A stretch of 64,000 bases of DNA from Ferrimonas marina (lineage in GTDB: Bacteria > Pseudomonadota > Gammaproteobacteria > Enterobacterales > Shewanellaceae). The translations under genes and the position numbers were made by a program. The stretch is taken from the NCBI RefSeq assembly GCF_900129905.1, contig NZ_FQXG01000006.1, forward strand, positions 144,580 to 208,579, read 5' to 3'. Shown piece after piece: positions 25,322 to 33,209 of the stretch (its first letter is position 1; every line of letters starts with the position of its first letter). Under the pieces are notes generated by a model. It did not search any database. It saw nothing but the letters and a program-made list of their open reading frames with translations, and was not told the origin of the DNA.

Positions 25322-27781
25322 TTAGGACACTTTGACGCGGATGGTGTGCTGGGGGTTACCCTTGGACACCGGCGTCGGGTGGTACTTGGTCAGGGTGTTG
25401 ATACAGCCGCCCTGGTCAACGCCGTTGGCGCTGGTGCCGCGGTACCAGGCGCCCTGGGCCATGGCAACAACACCAGTCATCACCCGCGGGGTGATCTTGG
25501 CGCGCACCTGGATAGCGCCCTGCGGGCTGGTCAGGGTGATCATCTCGCCCTTGGTCACACCGTATTTCTGGGCGTCCGCCGGGTTGAACCAGGCCGCATC
25601 TTCTACCGCCTCACGCAGCCACTCCACGTTGTGGTAGCTGGAGTGGGTACGACCCTTGGTGTGGTAGCCCACCACCTGCAGCGGGTACTCGTCGCGGGTT
25701 TCCTCGTCCTCGTAACCCTGCCAGGCCTCGGTGTAGTGCGGCAGCGGGGTGATCTGGTCGTAGTCCTTGTCGGACAGCGGGATCCACTCGTCGCGCTTCT
25801 TGGCCCAATCCAGCGAGAAGATCTCGATCTTGCCGGACGGGGTGTTCAGCGGCTGGCCGTCCTTCACAAAGCTCTGCAGCGCCACGTGGGTACCCGGGCT
25901 GTGGCGACGGTAGAAGCCCACCTTCTGTGCTTCGGCGTAGGTGCTGGGCAGATCCAGTTCCGGGTTGCTCTCGCGGGTACCCTGGTACAGGTGCTCCAGC
26001 CACTCCTGCTCGGTGCGGCCTTCGCTGTAGGCGCCCTCTTGACCGAAGCGCTGGGCCAGGCCCAGGCCGATCTGGTACAGGTTGCGGCAGTCGTACATCG
26101 GCTCGATGCCGGTGCTGAGGAAGGTCAGGTAGCCGGTCTCGCCGGAGGCGTAGCTGTCGTTGGCCAGATCGTTGGATTCCAGCCAGGTGGTGTCCGGCAG
26201 CACGTAGTCGGCAAAGCGGGCACTGGCGGTCATCCAGCAGTCGGTGACGACCACCAGCTCACACTGGGACTCGTCTTCCAGGATCTGACGGGTGTGGTTG
26301 ATGTCGGAGTGCTGGTTGATCAGGGCGTTACCGGTGGAGGAGAACACCGCCTTGATGTTGGTACCCAGCTTCTCGCCCTCTTCCAGACCTTTCACGCCGT
26401 CGGCGTTGGCGGTCATCTCTTCACCGCGCTCGATCGCTTCGGCCCAGGAGTGGAAACAGATGCTGGCCTTCTGCGGGTTGCTGCCGGCGCTCATGCCGGA
26501 GCGGCCCAGGCCGAAGTTGCTCGGCAGCTCGCCGTTGTTAACGCCGTGCTCGCCCAACTTACCGGTCAGGATCGGCAGCATGTACAGGGCACGCATGGTC
26601 TGCTCACCACAGGCGTGGCGGTTACAGCCGGCACCGATGGTGATGTAGGGGGTCTTGGCACCCATCAGCTTGTCGGCCAGATCCTGGATCTGGGTGACCG
26701 GCACACCACACTTGGCCGCGGCCCACTCAGGAGTGCGCGCGCCCTGCTCGGCGTACTTGCCCACGCCCATGATGTAGTCGTGGTAGTTCTCGGACGGGTC
26801 GATCAGGTTGGCGTAGTCCGGGTTGTCCAGCTTGGCCTGCTCCAGCGAGGCGCTGTCGTAGCCGATGGCGTGCTTGTCCAGGAAGGCCTTGGAGTTGGCC
26901 TCGACCCAGCCGGAGCTGATCATCAGGTAGGCGATCGCTTCGGCCAGGGCACCGTCGGTACCGGGGCGGATCGGCAGCCACTGGTCTTCTTTGCCCAGGG
27001 TGGTGTCGGTGTAGCGCGGATCGATGATGATCACGTCCAGGTTGCCGTTGGCACGACGCTTCTCAACGGCGTTGAGGAAGTCGATCTGCTCACCGGAGCC
27101 GGACATGCGGATCTCAAACGGGTTGAAACCGAAGCCGATCACCAGGTCGGAGTGCTCGATCTCGGACAGACGGGTACCGGAGGTACCACCGGTGCCGAAG
27201 GTGGCCGGGCCGGCAACGTTGAGCTGGGCCCAGGAGTAGTTGCCGTAGGGGCTCAGGTGGCCGCCGGACAGGTTCAGGGCGCGCTGGATACAGGCGCTGC
27301 TGGCGAAGCCGTAGTAGGCACCGGAGCCGTAGTGGTGGTAGATGGAGCGCGGGCCGTGCTCGGATTGAAGCTGCATCACCTTGGCGGCGATCTCGTCCAG
27401 GGCCTGTTCCCAGCTGATCTCTTGATACTGGCCAGAACCGCGCTTGGAGCCCGGTACCCGCTTCAGCGGAGTCTTCAGACGGTCAGCGGCGTAGGTACGC
27501 TGCTTGATGGAGCGGCCACGCAGACAGGCGCGAACCTGGTGATCACCGTACTGGTCGGTACCAGAGTGATCGGTCTCCACGCGGATGATGTGGCCATCTT
27601 GGCTGATCACCTTGAGCGGGCAGTTGGAGCCACAGTTCACCAGACAGGCACTGAAGTTAACCTGTTCACCCTCCGGCAGGGTCGGGGTGTTGTCATCGTT
27701 TTTGTCGTCACTGCTGCAGGCGGCCAGGCAGGATACCGCCCCGGCAGTGGCACTCAGTTTTAGAAACTCGCGACGTTGCAT
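25322..27781 (-). CDS. dmsA: anaerobic DMSO reductase-type catalytic subunit, Tat lipoprotein (A3)
   Basis: This 819-residue bis-MGD enzyme closely follows DmsA in length and blocks. The N-terminus carries a Tat motif (QRREFLKLS) and a lipobox LAAC (C22) followed by Ser-Ser-Asp. FS0 cysteines are C46, C50, C54 and C86. The likely Mo-ligand serine is S183 in GNYSWAQ, matching the serine of DmsA. Other landmarks are GCNRHACGEQT, VVTDCWMTASARFADYVLPDTTWLE and the C-terminal YHTKGRTHSSYHNVEWLREA. It probably reduces DMSO or a related S- or N-oxide in the periplasm or at the outer membrane. It heads the A3-B3-TorD operon and is divergent from a Crp-family regulator. GGTGACAAG precedes the ATG; the spacing is acceptable. 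Confidence 0.92.
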   Translation of the reverse strand: MQRREFLKLSATAGAVSCLAACSSDDKNDDNTPTLPEGEQVNFSACLVNCGSNCPLKVISQDGHIIRVETDHSGTDQYGDHQVRACLRGRSIKQRTYAADRLKTPLKRVPGSKRGSGQYQEISWEQALDEIAAKVMQLQSEHGPRSIYHHYGSGAYYGFASSACIQRALNLSGGHLSPYGNYSWAQLNVAGPATFGTGGTSGTRLSEIEHSDLVIGFGFNPFEIRMSGSGEQIDFLNAVEKRRANGNLDVIIIDPRYTDTTLGKEDQWLPIRPGTDGALAEAIAYLMISSGWVEANSKAFLDKHAIGYDSASLEQAKLDNPDYANLIDPSENYHDYIMGVGKYAEQGARTPEWAAAKCGVPVTQIQDLADKLMGAKTPYITIGAGCNRHACGEQTMRALYMLPILTGKLGEHGVNNGELPSNFGLGRSGMSAGSNPQKASICFHSWAEAIERGEEMTANADGVKGLEEGEKLGTNIKAVFSSTGNALINQHSDINHTRQILEDESQCELVVVTDCWMTASARFADYVLPDTTWLESNDLANDSYASGETGYLTFLSTGIEPMYDCRNLYQIGLGLAQRFGQEGAYSEGRTEQEWLEHLYQGTRESNPELDLPSTYAEAQKVGFYRRHSPGTHVALQSFVKDGQPLNTPSGKIEIFSLDWAKKRDEWIPLSDKDYDQITPLPHYTEAWQGYEDEETRDEYPLQVVGYHTKGRTHSSYHNVEWLREAVEDAAWFNPADAQKYGVTKGEMITLTSPQGAIQVRAKITPRVMTGVVAMAQGAWYRGTSANGVDQGGCINTLTKYHPTPVSKGNPQHTIRVKVS

Positions 27782-28210
27782 CTTGTCACCTTTGTATCAA
27801 AGCCAAAATTCGGCATCGGGCGCCTTGGGCGCGGGGGAATTCCCTGTCGGGCTGCAGCGTCCATCCTTTGGGGCTGACCGTGGATCGCTCGGTTAGAACG
27901 AAGACTGGAAGTGGGGGAATGAGAGTGATTGCCATTTGCCTTAACTTGTCGCTAAGGTCATGATATGAATCACAAAAAAAGCCTCACCTCTTAGGTGAAC
28001 GGGATTATCGAACGAGGTTCCGATAGCAAATGCAATCCAGATTGCATTCGGGATTGAAACTGTTTCGTTCTGTGATCACGCACCCTATTTGTGGGTATAG
28101 GCAGGCAAATCTTTTTCCACTGTGGCGCCGCCGCTTGATCGCCGCCACAGAGTCTGTTGGGGAAGGGCGTATACTTGCTGGCACTTTCATCCATTGGAGT
28201 GTGTTGTACC
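27782..28210. other. divergent control region between A3 and regulator 1
   Basis: This is 429 bases without a gene. It contains CGAAGACTGG about 118 bases before A3, GATTGCCATTTGCCTTA near 27928 (almost identical to one upstream of A1), the dyad CCTTA/TAAGG around it, and the palindrome at 28029-28048 nearer the regulator. Promoters for both genes must lie here; no convincing sigma-70 pair could be fixed by eye. Confidence 0.5.
28029..28048. promoter_or_regulatory. perfect palindrome, candidate operator of regulator 1
   Basis: AATGCAATC and GATTGCATT are exact inverted repeats separated by CA. The left arm extends to GCAAATGCAATC, which read in reverse gives GATTGCATTTGC, a motif that recurs in the other control regions of the island. 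The size suits a dimeric Crp-type regulator. Confidence 0.55.
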
Positions 28211-28948
28211 GTGCCGCGCCCTGTCGATCTCGATGCCCTGCAGATGGGCCAACAGCTGCGCCAGATGGGGATGGCCCCCTCGGTGGTATCCCGTTTGTGC
28301 CAACTGGTTCGACGGCAAAGCCTGGCGGCCGGGGACAGCTTCAGCATGAAGGAGGGCAAGCTGGGCCTGGCGCTGGTATGCCAGGGCACGCTGCTGCGCC
28401 AGGTGGCGTTCCACGACGGCAGTGAGATGGGCACCGCCCTGGCGTTTTCCGGTCAATGGCTGTTCTCCTCCTGCTCGCCCATTCAGCGCGACGACAACGT
28501 GCGCTACCGCTGCCTGGAGGCCACCGAGCTGGAGACCTTAAGCGGCGAGGCCGTGCTGCGCTTCTGCCACGAAGACAGCCGCTTTTTGCGCTTTTTTATG
28601 GAGCATCGCTACCTCTATGCGCGGATGACCGAGGATCACCTGCTGCTGCGCTCGCTGCTGAGCAAGCGCGACCATATCCTGCTGACCCTCACCATGATCT
28701 TCTCCTCGCAGCTGCGCCGCGGTGAGAACACCATCAAGCTGACCATTGAAGACCTGGCCTCCACCTCCGGCGCCACCCGGCAATACTACGGCAAGGTGAT
28801 TACCGAGCTGTGCGAGGCCCAGATCCTGCGTAACCGCTATGGTTGCCTGGAACTGCTGGATTATGCCCGGCTCAAGCAGCAGCTGGGGGAGGAGGGCCTG
28901 AAACATTATCAACTGCTGCGGGCCAAGCCGGAGGCCGACGGACGTTAA
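28211..28948 (+). CDS. Crp/Fnr-family transcription regulator (regulator 1)
   Basis: The product is about 245 residues. The N-terminal 120 residues resemble a cyclic-nucleotide-binding-like jelly roll (KLGLALVCQGTLLRQVAFHDGSEMGT...), followed by a long dimer helix (LLLRSLLSKRDHILLTLTMIF) and a winged HTH (IKLTIEDLASTSGATRQYYGKVITELCEAQILRNRYGCLELLD). The FNR-type N-terminal cysteine cluster is not evident, and the cAMP-contact residues of CRP are not obvious, so the effector is unknown. The start is uncertain: the GTG at 28211, 11 bases after GGAG, is preferred; a TTG further upstream is less likely. It is divergent from A3 and paralogous to regulator 2, so it probably controls the reductase operons. 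Confidence 0.82.
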   Translation: MPRPVDLDALQMGQQLRQMGMAPSVVSRLCQLVRRQSLAAGDSFSMKEGKLGLALVCQGTLLRQVAFHDGSEMGTALAFSGQWLFSSCSPIQRDDNVRYRCLEATELETLSGEAVLRFCHEDSRFLRFFMEHRYLYARMTEDHLLLRSLLSKRDHILLTLTMIFSSQLRRGENTIKLTIEDLASTSGATRQYYGKVITELCEAQILRNRYGCLELLDYARLKQQLGEEGLKHYQLLRAKPEADGR

Positions 28949-28954
28949 TCAGGG

Positions 28955-29563
28955 TTACCGATAGAGCGGCAGGCTCAGCGGCTGCAGTTGCCAATGTTGG
29001 CGCAGGTGGTTCAGCAGTTGCTGCAGCAGTTGGGCGAAGCCACGGAAGTAGCCGGTCGAGGCATGGGTCAACACCGCCTCGATCACCCGGTCTGCCCAGG
29101 GCAACAGGTGGTGACTGAGCAAGGTGGCGGCCGCCGGTTGGCGTTGCTGCTGCAACAGTTGGTTGAGCATGCCCAGGATCAGCCCTAGGTGATCGATGGG
29201 CTCGCGATGGGGCAGCTCGAGCAAAAGCCCCTGTTGGCGGCAGAACCGGCTCAGTGCGTGGGTGGTGTCGCCGCAGAGCAGGCTTTCCCGGTCGGTATAG
29301 ACCGACCCCCAAGGATAGGCGTGCATACCGCCAGGACCGACGAACAGGGCATAGAAATCGCGCCTTAGGGTGTCGGGAGTGTCCTGCTGCAGACTCACAA
29401 TCACCTGCTGCAGGGCTTCCGCCTGCTGCGGATCGATCTTGGGCCAGCTCTCCAGTAGCCCGGGGTGGGCCACCTCAGCCAGCTGCAGGGGGTCGGGCTT
29501 GCGGTAGAACACGTTGTGCAGGATCCCGCAAACCGCAGCGTACTCTTCGTTGCTGGGTGTCAT
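28955..29563 (-). CDS. TorD/DmsD-family chaperone of the A4 operon
   Basis: This 202-residue chaperone is clearly paralogous to the A3-operon chaperone (ILHNVFYRKPDP, HAYPWGSVYTDRESLLCGDT, EPIDHLGLILGMLNQLLQQ, LLSHHLLPWADRVIEAVL, YFRGFAQLLQQLL). It is the last gene of A4-B4-TorD and converges on regulator 1 with only six bases between stops. The start at 29563 has GGAGG four bases upstream; an upstream in-frame extension runs into the intercistronic hairpin and is not credible. Its expected partner is the Tat signal of A4. Confidence 0.9.
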   Translation of the reverse strand: MTPSNEEYAAVCGILHNVFYRKPDPLQLAEVAHPGLLESWPKIDPQQAEALQQVIVSLQQDTPDTLRRDFYALFVGPGGMHAYPWGSVYTDRESLLCGDTTHALSRFCRQQGLLLELPHREPIDHLGLILGMLNQLLQQQRQPAAATLLSHHLLPWADRVIEAVLTHASTGYFRGFAQLLQQLLNHLRQHWQLQPLSLPLYR

Positions 29564-29578
29564 AGAACCTCCAAAGGC

Positions 29579-29599
29579 GGGGCCGGCCTGGCCGGCCCC
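29579..29599 (-). other. intercistronic stem-loop between B4 and TorD
   Basis: GGGGCCGGCC, a single T, then GGCCGGCCCC form a 10-bp perfect inverted repeat in the 43-base gap, just upstream of the chaperone ribosome site. It lies at the position equivalent to the hairpin at 24658-24677. Confidence 0.65.
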
Positions 29600-29606
29600 G
29601 TGGTCG

Positions 29607-30224
29607 TTATACCTCAAACCAGTTGAGGACCTCGCCGCCACGGTGGGCGTGCTGGCTGCGTTTTACCACCAGGTTAGGGGCGGTCTCGCCGGAGCTGGGC
29701 AGCGGTGTGATGTCGGCATTGCTGCCGTACTTACTGCGCAGCTCATCGATAGGAGCAAACTCCAGCGCCCGAGCGGTACAGGACTCGACGCAGACCGGCT
29801 GGCGACCCTCGGCCAGGCGCTGATAGCAACCGTCGCACTTGGTCATCACGCCGCGGCTGCGGTCCAGCTGCGGTGCATCGTAGGGACAGGCATTGGCACA
29901 CATGCCGCAGCCGATGCAGACCCCACTGTCGATCACCACCAGGCCATCCTCACGACGCTTGTAGCAGGCACCGGTGGGACATCGGTCGATGCAGGCGGCG
30001 TTGTCGCAGTGGTTGCAGCTGACCGAGACGTAGTAACTGAAGACGGAGTTCTCCAGTCCGCCATCGGCCTGCTCGGCGAACTGGCCGCCACCTACCTCGT
30101 AGACCCGGCGCCAGGTGACACCCACCGGCAGATCGCTGCGATCCTTGCAGGAGACATGGCATGCCTTGCAGCCGGAGCATTTGCTGGTGTCGATGAAAAA
30201 GCCGTATTGCTTGGGTTCATTCAT
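29607..30224 (-). CDS. dmsB: anaerobic DMSO reductase-type iron-sulfur subunit (B4)
   Basis: This 205-residue partner of A4 has four 4Fe-4S motifs: CSGCKACHVSCKD, CNHCDNAACIDRCPTGA, CIGCGMCANACPYDAP and CDGCYQRLAEGRQPVCVESC. It shares length, layout and the terminal GGEVLNWFEV with B3 but differs at many positions, so this duplication is older than that of B1/B2. It has no signal peptide. The gene begins 15 bases after A4 and is followed by a hairpin and the chaperone gene. Confidence 0.92.
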   Translation of the reverse strand: MNEPKQYGFFIDTSKCSGCKACHVSCKDRSDLPVGVTWRRVYEVGGGQFAEQADGGLENSVFSYYVSVSCNHCDNAACIDRCPTGACYKRREDGLVVIDSGVCIGCGMCANACPYDAPQLDRSRGVMTKCDGCYQRLAEGRQPVCVESCTARALEFAPIDELRSKYGSNADITPLPSSGETAPNLVVKRSQHAHRGGEVLNWFEV

Positions 30225-30239
30225 GATCTGTTCCTATCC

Positions 30240-32789
30240 TCACGCTCTGATCTTGACCCGGATGGTGTGCTGGGGGTTGCCCTTGGCCACGGGAGTGGGG
30301 TGGTAGCGGGTCAGAGTATTGATGCAGCCGCCTTTATCCACGGCACCGGCCTGGTTGCCCTGGTACCAGGCACCCTGAGCCAGGCCTACCACGCCGGGCA
30401 TCACTCGCGGGGTGATCTTGGCGCGCAGCTCAATCGCCCCGTCGGGGCTTTCCAGCACGATGGTGCTGCCGTTGCTGACGCCCTGAGCCGCGGCATCCTG
30501 CGGATTGATCCAGGCTGCGTCTTCCACCGCTTCACGCAGCCAGTCGACGTTGTGGTAGCTGGAGTGGGTTCGACCCTTGGTGTGGTACGCCACGATGTGG
30601 AAGGGGTACTCCTCCTTGTCCTGCTCTGCCCAGGTCTCGGTGTACTGGGGCAGTGGGGTGATCTGGTCGTAGGGTTGATCGGACAGCGGGTCGTGACGGG
30701 TGGCCTTGTCGGCCCAATCCAGTGAGAAGATCTCGATCTTCTTCGACGGGGTGCGCATGTTGGATTGCGCCCACTCCCCCTGCGGTCCTTGGGAGCGGAA
30801 CTCTTCCAGGGCGACAAAGCCGCTGGCGTAGTGGCGCTTGAAGCCCAGCTTTTGTGCCTCGGCATAGCTTTCAGGCAGGTCCCAGTCGCTGTTACGCTCG
30901 CGGGTGGCCTGGTAGGCCTCCTCCAGCAGCTGCTGCTCGGTCTTGCCCTCGGTGAAGGCCGCCTCGACGCCCCAGGCCTTGGCCAGGCCGTGGCCCATCT
31001 CCCACATATTGCGGCAGTTGTACATCGGCGGGATCCCCTTCATGAAGGTGACGTAGCCGGTTTGGCCCGAGGCATAGCTGTCGCCGGCCAGGTCGTCGGT
31101 TTCCAACCAGGTGGTGTCCGGCAGCAGGATGTCGGCGAACTTGGCGGAGGCGGTCATCCAGCAATCGACCACCACGATTAGCTCACACTTGGACTCATCC
31201 TCCAGGATGGCGCGGGTCTTGTTGATGTCGGAGTGCTGGTTGATCAGGGCGTTGCCATTGGCAGAGAACACCGCCTTGATGTTGGTGCCGAACTTGAGGT
31301 GACCGTTCTCGTCCCGCTCGTGAGCGTCGTCACTGAGGCCGTTGACGCCATGACGCTCGTTGGTCATGTTCTCGCCGTTTTCGATCGCCTCGGCCCAGGT
31401 GAAGAAGCAGATGGTCTCTTTAACGTTGTTGTCGCCCTGGCTGATGGAGCCACTGGTGCCGCGGCCGTAGTTGCGTGGCAGCGGGCCAGAGTTCACCCCG
31501 GCTTGACCGATCTTGCCGGTCAGGATCGGCAGCATGTAGAGGGAACGAACGGTTTGCTCGCCACAGGCATGACGGTTACAGCCCGCGCCGACGCTGATGT
31601 AGGGCGCCTCGGCGTCCATGATCATCTTGGCCAGCTTGCGGATCTGCGCCGCACTGAGGCCGGTGATCTCAGCCGCCCACTCCGGGGTCCGTACCAGCTG
31701 GTACTGGCCTTCGCCCAGGATGTAGTCCTGGTAGTTCTCTGCCGGGTCGATGAGGTCGCGGTACTTGGCCAGCGGGTGCTCATCGCTACTATCGATCTCG
31801 GTTATCAGTCGCTCCAATGAGGCCCGGTCGTAGCCTAAACAGTGGCTGTCGAGGAATGCCTTGGAGTTTGCCTCAACCCAGCCGCTGTGGATCATTTCGT
31901 AGGCGATCGCCTCCGCCAGGGCGGCATCGGTGCCCGGACGCACCGGCATCCACTGGGTCTCTTTGCCGGTGACGGTGTTGACGGCGGTATCGGTGTAGCG
32001 CGGGTCCACCATCACGATATCGATGTTCTTGCGGTTGCGCTCCAGCGCCTTGAGAAAATCGTACTGCTCGCCGGAGCCGGACATCCGGATCTCCATCGGA
32101 TTGAAGCCGAAGCCCAGGAATAGATCCGAGTGCTCCACCTCAGACAGGTAGGTGCCGGACTGGGTGCTTTGGCCCAGGGTGGCGGGGGTGGCGGCGTTGA
32201 TCTGGGCCCAGGAGTAGTTGGAGTAGCAGCGCAGGTGGCCACCGATCCCCAGGTTGATCGCCCGCTTGATGGCGTTGTTGCTGTGGAAGCCGTAGTAGGA
32301 GCCGGTGCCGTAGTGGAAGTAGATCGACTGGTTGCCGTAGTCGTTGGCCAATTGGCTGACCTTTCCGGTGATATGAGCAAACGCCTCGTCCCAGCTGATC
32401 TCCTCAAACTTGCCCTCGCCCCGCTTACCAACCCGCTTCATCGGTGCCTTGAGGCGATCCGGTGCGTAGGTACGTTGTTTCAGAGCGCGGCCACGGACGC
32501 AGGCCTTAACCTGGTGGCTGCCGTATTGATCCTCCCCTTGGTGATCGGTCTCGATCTGGGTGACGTGGCCGTCCTCGTTGGTGTGAACCTTGATAGGGCA
32601 GTTGGAGCCGCAGTTCACCAGGCAGGCACTGTAGTGGGTTCCGGCCAGATCCGGGTTGTCCGGTACATCCGGTACGTCCGGCACATCGGGCAGATCCGGC
32701 GTGTTGGGATCTGAGTCTGAGCTGCAGGCGGTCACCATGGTGACGGCGCTGGCGGTGGCACTGAGTTTCAGAAAGTCGCGTCTTTGCAT
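30240..32789 (-). CDS. dmsA: anaerobic DMSO reductase-type catalytic subunit, Tat lipoprotein (A4)
   Basis: This is an 849-residue DmsA-type bis-MGD enzyme. The open frame runs 50 codons further upstream, but the ATG at 32789 begins the Tat motif QRRDFLKLS with lipobox VTAC (C22). A linker of Pro-Asp-Val units (about residues 31-47) follows, then FS0 cysteines C56, C60, C64 and C97. The likely Mo-ligand serine is S193 (SNYSWAQ). It shares most landmark blocks with A3 but has insertions (for example GNTVTGKETQ-type and a DSSDEHP loop). It should reduce DMSO or a related oxide. It heads A4-B4-TorD and is divergent from regulator 2. Confidence 0.91.
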   Translation of the reverse strand: MQRRDFLKLSATASAVTMVTACSSDSDPNTPDLPDVPDVPDVPDNPDLAGTHYSACLVNCGSNCPIKVHTNEDGHVTQIETDHQGEDQYGSHQVKACVRGRALKQRTYAPDRLKAPMKRVGKRGEGKFEEISWDEAFAHITGKVSQLANDYGNQSIYFHYGTGSYYGFHSNNAIKRAINLGIGGHLRCYSNYSWAQINAATPATLGQSTQSGTYLSEVEHSDLFLGFGFNPMEIRMSGSGEQYDFLKALERNRKNIDIVMVDPRYTDTAVNTVTGKETQWMPVRPGTDAALAEAIAYEMIHSGWVEANSKAFLDSHCLGYDRASLERLITEIDSSDEHPLAKYRDLIDPAENYQDYILGEGQYQLVRTPEWAAEITGLSAAQIRKLAKMIMDAEAPYISVGAGCNRHACGEQTVRSLYMLPILTGKIGQAGVNSGPLPRNYGRGTSGSISQGDNNVKETICFFTWAEAIENGENMTNERHGVNGLSDDAHERDENGHLKFGTNIKAVFSANGNALINQHSDINKTRAILEDESKCELIVVVDCWMTASAKFADILLPDTTWLETDDLAGDSYASGQTGYVTFMKGIPPMYNCRNMWEMGHGLAKAWGVEAAFTEGKTEQQLLEEAYQATRERNSDWDLPESYAEAQKLGFKRHYASGFVALEEFRSQGPQGEWAQSNMRTPSKKIEIFSLDWADKATRHDPLSDQPYDQITPLPQYTETWAEQDKEEYPFHIVAYHTKGRTHSSYHNVDWLREAVEDAAWINPQDAAAQGVSNGSTIVLESPDGAIELRAKITPRVMPGVVGLAQGAWYQGNQAGAVDKGGCINTLTRYHPTPVAKGNPQHTIRVKIRA

Positions 32790-33209
32790 TGTGAGTTTCC
32801 TCAATGGGTGAGCCTTTAAGAAGCGCCGCCGACGGTGCCGACATGGGAGTGAGAGTGGTCCCCCTGTCCGGTTGAAAAGCCCTCGGAGTGGGGGGCTTAG
32901 CCACCGAAGATTGACGGCACCGTCAACCTTGCTCCTCACCTGCCCGTGGTCATAACCGGTTCGATGCGGCCTGGCCGGGCAGGTGAATGCGGAGGATTAT
33001 CGGCGAGCGAAGATTGGGAGGAATGTCGCCCCAGTTGCATTTGCTGGTGGCGGTTTTTTACTTTGTGATCGATGCAGCGAAGTGGTGAATCCGGGTGTCG
33101 TTTTCGTTACCGGCAGGTGTTTGAACTGGGTCCTTGGTCACATTCTGTTCGAATTGCGCTCGCTACCCTGAACCGCTACTGAACGAGCGGGCGAGATAAG
33201 GGAACCGAG
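32790..33209. other. divergent control region between A4 and regulator 2
   Basis: This is 420 bases without a credible gene; a 62-codon open frame at 32983-33171 has no recognisable product. Elements seen are the inverted repeat TTGACGG-CA-CCGTCAA (32912-32927), CGAAGATTG at 32906 (117 bases before A4, similar distance to that in front of A3) and again near 33008, and GTTGCATTTGC at 33034-33044, part of the motif shared with the other control regions. Confidence 0.5.

Noticed and set aside
18013-27763. Very long plus-strand open frames opposite A1, A2 and A3 (725-805 codons)
   Set aside because: They mirror the minus-strand reductase genes in GC-rich DNA and encode Gly/Val/His/Gln-rich sequences with no domains. 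The minus-strand genes have motifs, ribosome sites and operon structure.
32983-33171. 62-codon open frame between A4 and regulator 2
   Set aside because: No ribosome site or similarity; it covers candidate operator sequences.
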